Assembly: GCF_036013645.1 (NCBI RefSeq)
Contig: NZ_CP107869.1
Location: 10,292,001 to 10,356,000 of the forward strand
Length of the DNA stretch: 64,000 nt
From: Streptomyces sp. NBC_00490
Lineage (GTDB): Bacteria; Actinomycetota; Actinomycetes; Streptomycetales; Streptomycetaceae
Direction: 5' to 3'
Numbering within the stretch: the first letter of the stretch is position 1; every line of letters starts with the position of its first letter. Under the pieces are notes generated by a model. It ran no database searches, was not told the DNA's origin, and saw only the letters and a list, made by a program, of their open reading frames with translations. Of this stretch, positions 8,569-18,062 are shown one piece after another. The position numbers and the translations under genes are program-made.

Positions 8569-9570
8569 CTACTCCGGCCCCTGCCCGGTCTCCGCCTGTA
8601 CCTGTACGCGGTACTCGATGGGCGAGACCCCGTACGCTCTGCGGAACGCGCGCGTGAAGTCGGGGGCGCGGACCAGGCCCCAGCGGGTGGCGATGGTGTG
8701 GACGGGTGTGGAGCTGAGGTTGGGGTTCGCCAGGTCGCGGCGGGTGCCTTCGAGGCGCTGGGCGCGGATCCAGGCCGCGACCGTCTCACCGGGGGTGTCT
8801 TCTTTGAAGATCCGGTGCAGGTAGCTCAGTGAGATGTGATGCGCGTCCGCTATCACGGCCGGTGACAGCTCGGGGTCGTGCAGGTTCTGGCGAACGAACG
8901 CCTGGATGCGTGTCGTCAGTGCCCGTTGGCGGGTCTCCGGCGGCAGCGCGTCCTCCGCCTCCAGCATCTGCGCGAACCAGGCGGACAACAGGTCGACCAG
9001 GGCGGTGCCGAGGCGGGGCGCGTCGGACGGCGTAAGGACGTCGGCCTGCTGCTCCAGCCCGGTCAGGAATCCCGTCAGCAGGGCGCCCACTCCCTCCCGC
9101 CCCGACAGCCGCCGCCCCAGCAGCTGTTGGACACGGGAGGGGGCCAGCGGCAACAGCGCCTTGGGGAAGTCCACGCCCACCCCGGTGAGCACCTGACGGC
9201 CCAGGCCGGCCGGCACGTGCACTTCGTAGGGCCGCGACGTGTCACTAACCCACAGATCCCTTGGCCCGTACGCCTCGGCCCGCCCCACATGCTCGAACCC
9301 CAAGTCGCCGCCGAGGACCAGCGACAGGTGGTACATCTCCGGATCGGACTGCCGCACCAGCTTCTCGGTACGCCGAAACGCCGTGGGCAGGTACGACGTC
9401 GGCCACACCAGCACCGGGCCCAGCTCCAGCAGCCGCTGTTGCGCCCAGAAGTCATCGGCGAACAGGCTGCTCATGTGACTGGGGGCGATCGCCCGGTGCA
9501 TCAACTCGCACCAGTACTCGAACCGGTGCTCCTTGGGCACGTCGTCGCTCCGGAAAACCGTTCCGATCAT
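8569..9570 (-). CDS. AraC-family transcriptional regulator
   Basis: A 333-residue protein. The N-terminal two-thirds begin FRSDDVPKEHRFEYWCELM, matching the AraC-binding-like domain (PF14525 type). The C-terminal about 100 residues form the paired helix-turn-helix of AraC proteins (AVIADAHHISLSYLHRIFKE ... VHTIATRWGLVRAPDFTRAFRRAYGVSPIEYR). Full length for this subfamily, ATG start. No neighbour is obviously its target; the closest gene on the same strand encodes the small secreted protein. The ligand is unknown. Confidence 0.92.
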   Translation of the reverse strand: MIGTVFRSDDVPKEHRFEYWCELMHRAIAPSHMSSLFADDFWAQQRLLELGPVLVWPTSYLPTAFRRTEKLVRQSDPEMYHLSLVLGGDLGFEHVGRAEAYGPRDLWVSDTSRPYEVHVPAGLGRQVLTGVGVDFPKALLPLAPSRVQQLLGRRLSGREGVGALLTGFLTGLEQQADVLTPSDAPRLGTALVDLLSAWFAQMLEAEDALPPETRQRALTTRIQAFVRQNLHDPELSPAVIADAHHISLSYLHRIFKEDTPGETVAAWIRAQRLEGTRRDLANPNLSSTPVHTIATRWGLVRAPDFTRAFRRAYGVSPIEYRVQVQAETGQGPE

Positions 9571-10012
9571 GCCGGGGTCAGCCCTGAGCGGTGGCCGGGC
9601 GAAGTCCGCCCAAGCGGGAGGAGAGAGGTGAGTTGGGGGTGGTGTTCCTGGAGTCCAGGATGCGCTGCGTCCGGTGGTGCCCCCGCATTGGTATCGCGCA
9701 CGTCCACATCGAGGACCAGGGCGAAAGGCCCGGTCTCCTGCTCGTCGAAGTCAACAACGGCGGAGAACACGCCCCGCCCCTCCTCAGACTTCCGTCATGA
9801 CACACAACCGCCACTACGATACCGCTCGCCAGCTGATCGACCCCGCCATCGACTACGTCGGCCACGTCCGCGCCGACACCGGATGGCGATGGCTGGGTCC
9901 ATGGCGTGCCATCCTGCTTGAACGAAGGTGGGGACGGGCGGGCGCCGCCTCGGGGGATCGGTGCGCTGCCCGGCTGTGCTCGCAGCGGCGGGATCTCCGC
10001 TCAGACTGCCGC
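9571..10012. other. Gene-poor interval with one possible short coding fragment
   Basis: From an ATG at 9797 the plus strand encodes about 40 plausible residues (MTHNRHYDTARQLIDPAIDY, then a Trp-rich stretch to LLERRW) before the frame becomes arginine-rich and runs into the opposite gene. No ribosome site or family match is seen, so this may be the start of a truncated gene. Nothing else in the interval is convincing. Confidence 0.3.
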
Positions 10013-10867
10013 TTACGAGGGCACGGGCGGGCCAGCACCGAGGTACTCGCGCTGAGTAGGCCAGACAGCGACGTCCACAGCACGGGGGTTGTCCGCCAGC
10101 GTCCAGTGCCCATGTCGCTGAGGCACCGGCTCCAACGGACGACCCTGGAGTTCGACTTTCACATGATCAACAACACCGTGAGCGGCTGAGCCGAAAACGG
10201 TCAGGGTGATGAAGGCACCTACAGGAGGCGCGCCTTGTCCATAGTCATCGGCCCATTCAGAGACGGGTTTTCCTGCTGCCCACTCGAATAGGGCTGTCTC
10301 GCCAGGGCGCAGCACATGCTCTCGAAGGAGGTAACTACTGCGTGCTCCACCGACCGACTGCGGACGGCTGATCGAAACACCTGGCAGCAGCGGTGAGTCA
10401 CCGCCAATGAAACGGCCCTCTCCATCAATACGGATCCGAGCTCTAGAGCGCCCCTCATTGGTCACAATTCCGCGTACCACGAACCACATCAACTGGTGTG
10501 TGTCCTGCGGGAAGATGAGGTCCTCTGGCCCAACCAGTGATGATGCGTGCACAGTGAGGGAGTCGAACAAACGCTGATCGCCTGCTTGAGGCATGCCAGC
10601 CAAGCCCGGATTTCTCAACGGAGGCCACTCGGGGGCCTCACTCAACACCACTACCCGGTGGGCCTGCTCGTCCAGCCTCGTCCGCATGGTCTCCACTACC
10701 GCGCTGCAGGCAGCCTCCGCAGCGGTAACGGCAGCGTCTGTCGCCTGCCTGCCCATTTCAAGCTGACGTTTCAGAGCGGCGAGCTGATAGACACCGAAAC
10801 CCACCAACACACACGTGGCTATTGCCGCCAACGTCGTACTGAGATCTGCTGCGTCCTGAAGATTCAC
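10013..10867 (-). CDS. Hypothetical single-pass membrane protein
   Basis: From the GTG at 10867 the product is 284 residues. A transmembrane helix (about residues 13-33, STTLAAIATCVLVGFGVYQL) is followed by a basic and helical, probably coiled-coil, stretch (KRQLEMGRQATDAAVTAAEAA). A larger soluble domain of beta character follows (FVVRGIVTNEGRSRARIRI). The frame extends further upstream with arginine-rich residues that look non-coding, so the start is inferred from the N-terminal helix; no strong ribosome site is visible. No family is recognised. It lies downstream of a helicase-tail remnant and the Schlafen-type gene, all on the minus strand. Confidence 0.6.
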   Translation of the reverse strand: MNLQDAADLSTTLAAIATCVLVGFGVYQLAALKRQLEMGRQATDAAVTAAEAACSAVVETMRTRLDEQAHRVVVLSEAPEWPPLRNPGLAGMPQAGDQRLFDSLTVHASSLVGPEDLIFPQDTHQLMWFVVRGIVTNEGRSRARIRIDGEGRFIGGDSPLLPGVSISRPQSVGGARSSYLLREHVLRPGETALFEWAAGKPVSEWADDYGQGAPPVGAFITLTVFGSAAHGVVDHVKVELQGRPLEPVPQRHGHWTLADNPRAVDVAVWPTQREYLGAGPPVPS

Positions 10868-10953
10868 GCTCGCACATTGCCACAAGTCAGTACTAAGCCA
10901 CTCCCAGCAGACCTCTGCCCGGGCACGCCATGGCTTGTGCCCGGGCAGCCCCT

Positions 10954-11346
10954 CTACCAGCGCATGCCGAGGGCGTCGAGATCCGCACGCTGCTCTGCCG
11001 GCAGCTTCGCGGCGCGGCGGCGGGTGTTGTCCAGGAACGACCCGAGCCTGATCTCCTCGCCGTCGACGAGCTCCACGTGCTTGCGCGCCGGCTGCAAGTG
11101 CCCTTCCCGGGCGTGGAGCTGGCGTGCGGCCGCGAGGTTGGTTGCCCATCGGTCGCTCTGCGAACGCCGTACCGGCACCGCCACGGTCTCGGCCTCCGGA
11201 TCGACACCGATGGTCTCCAGCAGGTACTGCTGGACGGGCACGAGCCGGTCCCACCCGGCCACCTGCCCGGCGATCCACACCCCGAGGTCCTCGCCCTGGA
11301 CGACGACGTCCCCCGGCCCGGCCGGGAGCGCCCCGGCCGCCTGCAC
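10954..11346 (-). pseudogene. C-terminal remnant of a helicase-associated (HA) domain gene, copy 1
   Basis: About 130 codons ending in RRRAAKLPAEQRADLDALGMRW, the typical end of a helicase-associated domain (PF03457 type: aromatic-rich, xLGxW...L...R...LxxLGMxW). Two domain units are visible: EDLGVWIAGQVAGWDRLVP with LLETIGV, then WATNLAAARQLHAREGH with IRLGSFLDNTRRRA. No helicase motor precedes it. The segment 11224-11354 is almost identical in DNA to 17941-18071. It abuts the 3' end of the Schlafen-type gene by about 40 bases. It could be expressed as a small protein but is best read as a gene end. Confidence 0.75.
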
Positions 11347-11388
11347 ATGCGCGAGACCAGCCGATACGCGGGTGTTCAGCCGCTCTCC

Positions 11389-12891
11389 TCAGTCTTCCGG
11401 CGGCGGCAGCACCGTGGTGTGACAGACCGGGACTTGGAGGGCCTTTTCCTGCCTGCCGTTGAGGTTGGTACAGGTTGCGGTCCATCGGATGGCTGTGCTG
11501 TCCGCCGGGATGTCTCGCCCGAACAGGGTGATCGCAGGCAGAGACTCTGAGGCGTGGGCACGCAGGTCGACTGGTGGGAAGCGGATGGACAGACCTTCTG
11601 CAGACTTGAGGATCTCGGGTCGCTCGGTCACTGGTCGGCGGCTCGCTTCGGCCGTACCCATCAGCGAGCTCAAACCCGGCGTTTTCGGGAAAGCGCCCAA
11701 CGACATCGGGGTCTTCTCGCCGTAGGCGGGCGGTGGCTCCGGCCAGGGAATCACAACAGGATCGGACACGGTGCTCTTGCGCGCGACGCCCATGACGGGG
11801 ATCTGGTCCGGACTCAAAGTGGCGATGACCTGCACTTTATGAAGCATCAGGTCTGTTCGGTTGTCGAGACGGAGCAGCAAGGGCGTACCGCGCAACGCCG
11901 CTGTGACGCAGAGTGCAGACGGAAGCTGCTGCCGGCACTTCTCGATGTAGGCGTCGACTTCCGCCCGATATTCATCGTGCGACCGCACGTCCCTGGACAC
12001 CACCAACTGCATGGCCATCGCTGCGATGTCCAGGCGCTCCTGATGCCGGTCGAAAGCCTGCTGCTCCTCATCGGAAAGTGCCTCGCCTTCACGTCTCCGA
12101 CGTTCCATTTCCTCCAGGTCCTTCACCGACAGGCCGTACTGCCCGCTCAACTTGGCGCGGGGGCGACCATCACGGGATTCGATCCTGATCACCCCGTCTG
12201 TGGAAGGCACGCGCCTCGGCGGAGGCAGTGACGACAGCAGCACGCGCCGCTTCGCATCCAGAGTGTCTTCGAGTTGGCGTTCGTCAACGTGAAGATCGAG
12301 GACGGCTCCGTCGGCAACGGCAACCTCGATGTCCATCTGCTGCTCGCGATGTATCAGCCTCGCGGAGAGTGCCTCGATGTCGACAGCGCGGGCGGGAATG
12401 GTCTGACTCGGCCGCCGGACGAAGATCGTGCCGTTCTGGAAGTCCGCATAGGTCTTCTGCAAGGTATGCAGGGGATCTCCCCACCGTGGAGGGACTACAT
12501 CAACGAACATGACGTGCGCAGTACCTGATCCAGCGTCAAAGGGAACGTACGTCACGTCGAAGCGCACTGCCTCACCTGCGTATTTACTCAGCCAGGGAAA
12601 GAGGTTCGCGCCGTCATGCTGGGGAGTCCCGCAGAGATTGCCCGGCTCTACGCCCACCAGAAGATAGGCATGGCCCTCGGTCCACCTGCTGGCAACGTCC
12701 GGCATGCGATTGGCGAAACCGAGGATCGCTTTGGCCACTGTGAACTGCCCATGTGCCTTATCCATCTCAAGCGACGACTTCCACTCCAGCCACTGTGTTT
12801 CATCAGCGGCCGATGCACTCAGTACGGCCTTGATCAGGAGCTGCCGCTCGAGCAGGCCCACCACAGCCCGGGAGGAGTCGAAATCGAGCAT
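11389..12891 (-). CDS. Schlafen/AlbA_2-domain protein
   Basis: A 500-residue protein with an ATG at 12891 and GGAG 6 bases upstream. The N-terminal region ETQWLEWKSSLEMDK ... AKAILGFANRMPDVASRWTEGHAYLLVGVEPGNL matches the AlbA_2 fold of Schlafen-type proteins, including the E-x-K motif and the invariant FANR helix. Residues about 160-260 (Asp/Glu-rich) and the C-terminal beta-rich half are unassigned. A charged helix (LEEMERRRREGEALSDEEQQAFDRHQERL) separates them. AlbA_2 proteins bind nucleic acids, and relatives include RNases and phage-defence effectors. Its position between helicase-tail scars and TIR-STAND genes supports a conflict role by inference. Confidence 0.75.
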   Translation of the reverse strand: MLDFDSSRAVVGLLERQLLIKAVLSASAADETQWLEWKSSLEMDKAHGQFTVAKAILGFANRMPDVASRWTEGHAYLLVGVEPGNLCGTPQHDGANLFPWLSKYAGEAVRFDVTYVPFDAGSGTAHVMFVDVVPPRWGDPLHTLQKTYADFQNGTIFVRRPSQTIPARAVDIEALSARLIHREQQMDIEVAVADGAVLDLHVDERQLEDTLDAKRRVLLSSLPPPRRVPSTDGVIRIESRDGRPRAKLSGQYGLSVKDLEEMERRRREGEALSDEEQQAFDRHQERLDIAAMAMQLVVSRDVRSHDEYRAEVDAYIEKCRQQLPSALCVTAALRGTPLLLRLDNRTDLMLHKVQVIATLSPDQIPVMGVARKSTVSDPVVIPWPEPPPAYGEKTPMSLGAFPKTPGLSSLMGTAEASRRPVTERPEILKSAEGLSIRFPPVDLRAHASESLPAITLFGRDIPADSTAIRWTATCTNLNGRQEKALQVPVCHTTVLPPPED

Positions 12892-13138
12892 GCCGTTCTC
12901 CGTTCATCGCATGTGAGGCCAGCATGCCCGACCCATGGACCACGTTCATTGCCCTTTTCCCACCTCGTCCTGCGCCGCAGAGAGGCAAGGGGCGGCTGAC
13001 CAGTCTCGCCGCGCGATCTGTCGCAGGCTCCACGGCCGGACCCGGCGGACCCGAACGCCGAGCGGGGAACAGCCGCTGTCCCAGGACCTTCCTGACAGGG
13101 AAGATCGGCTCAGGTCCTGGCAGCGCGCGGTGTGCCGG

Positions 13139-13288
13139 CTATGGGTGAGGGCTGTCGTCGGTGTCGGGGGGTGGGGTGTGGCCGCGGTGTCGGATGCGGG
13201 CCCACAGCCATTGAGTGGTCAGGCTCAGGGTGGTGACGGTGAGGCCGGAGAGGACGTTGGCGGCGAACTCGCGTGCGAAGTCATCCAC
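13139..13288 (-). CDS. Small membrane protein (49 residues)
   Basis: From GTG at 13288 with GGAGG 7 bases upstream, the product has a short charged N-terminus (VDDFAREFA), one transmembrane segment (NVLSGLTVTTLSLTTQWLWARI) and a polar tail rich in His, Pro and Asp. Such short single-pass proteins are common near regulatory genes of Streptomyces. It is divergent from the HTH-type pseudogene at 13513. No family is assigned; the function is unknown. Confidence 0.6.
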   Translation of the reverse strand: MDDFAREFAANVLSGLTVTTLSLTTQWLWARIRHRGHTPPPDTDDSPHP

Positions 13289-13512
13289 GGGGGGCCTCCG
13301 CCTGTGTGGGAGAGGCCGGGTGAATGTGCCGGATTGAACGCGGAGAGTAGCCGTCGTTGGCCATGCTGGTCTCCTCATGACGTGGTGGGCACCCGAGGTT
13401 CGACCCGGTGCGGCACCACTGTTGGAGACCGAAAAATCTTGCACAAGGCTAAATAGATGCAGGTCAGGGGTGAAACAAAGAGGTTGCCTCTGGCGTGTGG
13501 TGGGGGAGCGGG

Positions 13513-14975
13513 ATGACCACAGGGTCAGCGGATGGTGTGCCGGGACGGCAGCGGGGGCGGGGCCGGCCGCGGAAAGCACTGGACGGGGCCGATCTGGGGC
13601 CGGAGCGGCTGGCGTTCGTCGCAGCGCTGCGCACCGTCTTCTTCGACCGGCTCAAGGACGAGGGAGTGACGTACGCGGAGATCAGCCAGCGGCTGGGCGC
13701 GGATTACAGTCTGACGACGCTGAGCCGGATCGCGTCCGGGCGAAAGCTGCCGGAGTACGAGCAGTTGGTCGCGCTGGTGGCGTTGGTGCCGCATCTGGTG
13801 GGCCAGCCGCTGACGGAGAAGGCCGAGGAGCATCTCTGGCAGCTGTATCTGCGCGCGGTCGGCGTCAAGAACCCCGAGCACGTGCCGTACTACCAATATC
13901 TGCGGGACGTCGCCCGCGCGCGCGAGCGGCAGCAGGCCATGGTCGCGATCCGGGCCTCGCACCCCTTACCCGCAAACGGTGAGGAGGACGACCCCGATGC
14001 CGTCCAACTGCGCGACGACGCAGCCGCCCTGCTCCACCAAGTGGCCCGCGCCGGCATCCCGCTACCGCCCCAGCCACTGGTCACCCCGCCTCCCGGCGCG
14101 AGCAGGCCCCCCGCCGTGGACGCCCTGCTGGACCAGACCGACCACGCACTGCGCCGCCACCTCGCACCGCTGGAGTCCGAAGGCTTTGTTTCCGCGGATG
14201 AAACAGACCCAAGTCCCCCTGAACCGGCCGGGGTATCCCAGCCGGCACCCTCCCCTTCCGGGCCCCTCTGGGGATTCAGCACCGGCGCCGCGGGCCGGGC
14301 ATCTGCACGCGCAGATCTGGTCGGTGGTCCTGGCGGTCGTCTGCGTCGTGTTCGCGGTGGGCTATCTCCTCGAGCGCCTGCCCCTGTAGCGCGACGACGA
14401 CCCCCAGGCCGACGCCAGCAGCGCCGCCACCAGCCCCCAGGCTGGGCCGTACCCTGGTGGTACGACAACAGGTGGCAACGGCGGTGGCGTTCAGCCTCAG
14501 CCCAGCGAGAAGGCACCGAAAACTGCCGACTCTTCCACCGGTCCCGGCGCCACCCAGACCGACACGGGCCAGCAGTCGCAGACCAGCACCGACCCCACCG
14601 TGACCATCACCGATCCCACCACCGACCAGGCAGAAGGCCCGGTCCTGGGCGGCTGGGGCGTGAACGCCTCCCCACGCCTGGACGCGGCAGATTGCTCGCA
14701 GCCGATCGTCTTCACCCTCAGCGCGGCCGCCCAGCGCCCGGGCACGGTCGAGTACACGTGGCATCCCGACGACCAGCTGATCGCCCGCGGAGTCCAGGAC
14801 CGCCACAGGCACGATGACCTTCACCACCACCAACGAGCAGCACGAGGAGTTCACGGTTCAACTGACCGGAACCCAGCCCGGCGAGCGCGTCCAGGGCGGC
14901 ATGACCGTGGAAGTCACCTCGCCAGACGCCAACCGCGGCACGACCGGCGACGTCTTCGACATCACCTGCACCTGA
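13513..14975 (+). pseudogene. HTH-type membrane-anchored regulator, broken by three lesions
   Basis: From ATG at 13513 (GGGAG upstream) about 250 codons encode a helix-turn-helix protein: RGRPRKAL, then LAFVAALRTVFFDRLKDEGVTYAEISQRLGADYSLTTLSRIASGRKLP. After a Pro-rich linker the coding sense shifts frame near 14270 into a transmembrane helix (IWSVVLAVVCVVFAVGYLLERL). An amber codon at 14387-14389 interrupts the frame, and the same frame resumes with a Gly/Thr/Pro-rich extracellular stalk and a beta domain (VLGGWGVNASPRLDAADCSQPIVFTLSAAA). A second frameshift near 14790 leads into TATGTMTFTTTNEQ ... DVFDITCT and the TGA at 14973-14975. The ancestral protein was an intracellular HTH, one TM and an exported domain. 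The intact N-terminal HTH part may still be made. Confidence 0.75.
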
Positions 14976-15172
14976 CAGGCCAGCCACACCACGCTTCGCC
15001 GTACGCAGCACGGCCCTTGTCCGTTGCCACGGCCAGCCACGATGGTCTCGGATCCGGTGCCGGGGGCGAGTGCACCCCGCCGTGGACGGAGGACCGTGAA
15101 GACCAGGTCCCGGCAGGCACGCGGGCCATACGCTGGAACGCAGCACGGGGAGCGTGGTTTCGGGGGGACACG

Positions 15173-17641
15173 ATGAGCGCGATCGATGGGTCCGGCACGG
15201 CATCTGACGGCACGTCGGACCGGCAATGGTTCATCAGTCATGCGGGTGCGGACCGGGCATGGGCGGAGTGGGTCGGCTGGCAGCTCCTGGACGCCGGGCA
15301 CCAGGTCGAGCTGGACTACTGGCACTGGGGTGCGGGCGACAACTTCGTTATGAAGATGAACGCCGCCCTCGAGCGCGGTCGGCTGCTGGCGTTGTTCTCC
15401 CCGGCGTACTTTGAGCCGGAGCGGTTCACCACGCCGGAGTGGACCGCGATGGTGGCGACGCGGGAGAAGATCACCCCGCTCCGGGTGACCGCGGTGGAGC
15501 CGCCGGCGATCCTGCGCCCGCTGCTCAGCCGGGACCTGTTCGGCCTGAGCCCGGTAGAGGCTCGTCGGGTGTTGCTGGAGGCGGTCGACGGCCCGTCCCG
15601 GCCGGATGAGGAGCCGCCCTTCCCTGGCCCGGGTGGGGTGTTGCGGCAGGTCGGAGCCAGCGGCCCGCGTCTGCCCGGGAGTCTTCCCAGAGTGCGGAAC
15701 CTGCCCGCCCGGAACGCGGCTTTCACTGGCCGCGACAGTCTCCTGGTGCACCTGCGTGAGGCGCTGGCGTCCGGGCAGCGGGTGGCGGTCCAGGCCTTGT
15801 ACGGCCGGGGCGGGGTGGGCAAAACTCAGCTGGCGGTGGAGTACGCGTACCGGTTCGCTGGCGAGTACGAACTGGCCTGGTGGATTGCCGCGGAAGATCC
15901 GGCTTTGATCCCCGACCAGCTTGCCGCTCTCGCCGCCCGGACCGGCGCTGCCCCAGTCGGCACCCTGGCCGCCGCTGCGGTCGAGCTGCTGCTGGGTGAG
16001 CTGGGGGAGCGCTCGCGCTGGCTGCTGGTCTTCGACAACGCCGAAGACCCCGACGCCTTGGCCCCGTTCCTGCCCGGCGGCCCCGGGCATGTGCTGATCA
16101 CCTCCCGCAACCCCCACTGGAACAGTTACGCCGTTCCCCTCGACGTCGACACCCTGTCCCGTACCGAGTCGGTGGCGTTGCTGCGCGCCCAGGGTGCCGT
16201 CCTGACCGATGCGGACGCGGACGACATCGCCGCCACCCTGGACGATCTGCCGCTCGCGCTGGCGCAGGCGGCCGCGCTGCTTCTTCGGGGTTTGTCGGCG
16301 GCGGATTTGAAGAAGGAGCTGGCGGCGAACCTGGTGGCGGTGATGGCTCAGAGGCATCCGCCCGGCTACCCGGCCGCGCTGGCCGCGCAGGTTCGGCTCA
16401 CCCGTACCCGCCTGGAAACCGACCATCCCGGAGCGGTCGCGGTGGTGAATGCGCTGGCCCTGCTGGCACCCGAACCCTTCCCCCTCACCACCTGCGCCAG
16501 CCACCTCCCCGACCAGGCCTCCACCCTCCTGAAAGAAGTGGTTGATTCACGGTTGGCGGTGGTGGGTGCGGTGGAAGCGGTCGCCCGGCACGGTCTGGCC
16601 CGCGTCCAGGGCGGCACCCTCCAACTGCACCGCTTCACCCAGGACATGCTCAAGGGCCAGATGGCCAGCCAGGAGCTCGACCAGGCCGTGGCCGATGCTG
16701 AAGCACTCCTGACCGCGGCCGACCCCGGCTGGGCCGGTGAGCCGCGGTTCTGGCCGGCCTGGCAGGTTCTGCTCCCGCACGCCCTGGCCATCGACCCTGC
16801 CCGGCTCACCACCAGCCGGGGCCGGGACGTGGTGGGGGTGGCGTGCTGGTATCTGATGGACCGCGGGCAGGCCCGCCCGGCCCGGGAGCGGCTGCAACGG
16901 CTGCATGACACCTGGCTGCAACAGCTGGGCCCTGACGACGTGGACACCCTGCGGGCCGCCCACAGCCTGGCCCGCGCCTACGACGACACCCAGGACCACG
17001 AACGCGCCCGCGCGCTGGACGAAGACACGCTCGCCCGCCTCCGACGCCTCTACGGCGAGGACCACCCCGACACCCTGGCCAGCGCCCACAACCTTGCCGT
17101 CCGGCTGTGGGCGCTGGGACGGTACGAGGAAGCCCTCGCCCTGGACCAGAAGACGTTGGAGACGCGCCGTCAGGTGTTGGGGTCGGAGCATCCGGACACG
17201 CTGAACACGGCAGCCGCACTGGCCATCCGGCTAGCGGCTGTGGGTCGGGTGGGGGAGGCGGTGGTGTTGGGGGAGGAGACGCTGGAGGCGCGGCGTCGGG
17301 TGTTGGGGTTGGAGCATCCGGACACGTTGATCACGGCGTCGAACCTGGCCATTTGGTTGGCGTCTGTGGGTCGGGTGGGGGAGGCGGTGGTGTTGGGGGA
17401 GGAGACGCTGGAGGTGCAGCGTCGGGTGTTGGGGTTGGAGCATCCGAACACGCTGAACACGGCGTCGAACCTGGCCGTCGACCTGGCGGATGCAGGTCGA
17501 GTGAGAGAGGCGCGTGTGCTGGGTGAGGAGACGTTGGAGGCGCGGCGTCGGGTGTTGGGGTCGGAGCATCCGCACACGCTGGGCACGGTCGGTCTGCTGG
17601 AGTGGCTGGAGCGCCAGCAGGCCGAGGGCGAAGAGTCCTGA
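15173..17641 (+). CDS. TIR-NB-ARC-TPR protein (STAND), copy 1
   Basis: An 822-residue protein. A TIR domain (about residues 17-140) starts WFISHAGADRAWAEW; Glu89 in RFTTPEW sits where TIR NADases have their catalytic glutamate. A P-loop NTPase of NB-ARC type follows: Walker A GRGGVGKT (211-218), Walker B RWLLVFDNAEDP (282-293), ITSRNPHW sensor (309-316), DLPLALAQAA lid motif. The C-terminal 250 residues are tetratricopeptide repeats of the 42-residue kind, the last ones nearly identical. ATG at 15173 follows GGGGGGA. TIR effectors in such architectures usually cleave NAD+ after the STAND module senses a trigger; that activity is inference here. A paralogue follows at 18442. Confidence 0.88.
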   Translation: MSAIDGSGTASDGTSDRQWFISHAGADRAWAEWVGWQLLDAGHQVELDYWHWGAGDNFVMKMNAALERGRLLALFSPAYFEPERFTTPEWTAMVATREKITPLRVTAVEPPAILRPLLSRDLFGLSPVEARRVLLEAVDGPSRPDEEPPFPGPGGVLRQVGASGPRLPGSLPRVRNLPARNAAFTGRDSLLVHLREALASGQRVAVQALYGRGGVGKTQLAVEYAYRFAGEYELAWWIAAEDPALIPDQLAALAARTGAAPVGTLAAAAVELLLGELGERSRWLLVFDNAEDPDALAPFLPGGPGHVLITSRNPHWNSYAVPLDVDTLSRTESVALLRAQGAVLTDADADDIAATLDDLPLALAQAAALLLRGLSAADLKKELAANLVAVMAQRHPPGYPAALAAQVRLTRTRLETDHPGAVAVVNALALLAPEPFPLTTCASHLPDQASTLLKEVVDSRLAVVGAVEAVARHGLARVQGGTLQLHRFTQDMLKGQMASQELDQAVADAEALLTAADPGWAGEPRFWPAWQVLLPHALAIDPARLTTSRGRDVVGVACWYLMDRGQARPARERLQRLHDTWLQQLGPDDVDTLRAAHSLARAYDDTQDHERARALDEDTLARLRRLYGEDHPDTLASAHNLAVRLWALGRYEEALALDQKTLETRRQVLGSEHPDTLNTAAALAIRLAAVGRVGEAVVLGEETLEARRRVLGLEHPDTLITASNLAIWLASVGRVGEAVVLGEETLEVQRRVLGLEHPNTLNTASNLAVDLADAGRVREARVLGEETLEARRRVLGSEHPHTLGTVGLLEWLERQQAEGEES
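17153..17580. repeat. 126-bp tandem repeats encoding TPR units
   Basis: Units begin at 17153, 17279, 17405 and 17531, an exact 126-bp (42-codon) period, each starting with ACG(T/C)TGGAGG and containing TTGGAGCATCCG. Neighbouring units differ at few positions. The same period recurs in the second TIR gene at 20407, 20533 and 20659. Such near-identity allows copy-number change and gene conversion in the sensor part of the proteins. Confidence 0.85.
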
Positions 17642-17666
17642 CCTCGTTGTCCCGGCCTGCGGACGT

Positions 17667-18062
17667 CTACCAGCGCATCCCCAACGCGTGGAGGGCTTCA
17701 CGGCGTTCGGGGCTCAGCTTTGCGGCCCTCCTGCGGGCGTTGGCGATGAACGACCCCAGCCCGAGCAGCTCGCCCTCAACAATCTCGCGGTGCTGGCGAG
17801 GTACACGCAGGTGTCCTTCGCGGGCGTGGAACTGTCGGGCTGCGGTCATGTTCCGCTCCCACAGTTCGTCCTGCGAGCGCCGCGTCGGCACCACCGGCAT
17901 GCCGACGCTCTCGGGGTGCAAACCGATCGTCTCAAGCAGGTACTGCTGGACGGGCACGAGCCGGTCCCATCCGGCCACCTGCCCGGCGATCCACACCCCG
18001 AGGTCCTCGCCCTGGACGACAACGTCCCCCGGCCCGGCCGGGAGCGCCCCGCCCACCTGCAC
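17667..18062 (-). pseudogene. C-terminal remnant of a helicase-associated domain gene, copy 2
   Basis: About 131 codons ending ARRRAAKLSPERREALHALGMRW, again the end of an HA-domain protein with two units (EDLGVWIAGQVAGWDRLVP, and NMTAARQFHAREGHLRVPRQH with LGLGSFIANARRRA). It is convergent with the first TIR gene, whose stop lies 26 bases away. DNA of 17941-18071 is nearly the same as 11224-11354. No helicase motor precedes it in the following 380 bases. Confidence 0.75.

Noticed and set aside
14600..15172. N-terminal extension of the first TIR protein
   Set aside because: The upstream in-frame codons belong to the broken HTH-type gene; ATG 15173 has a ribosome site and matches the start of the paralogue.
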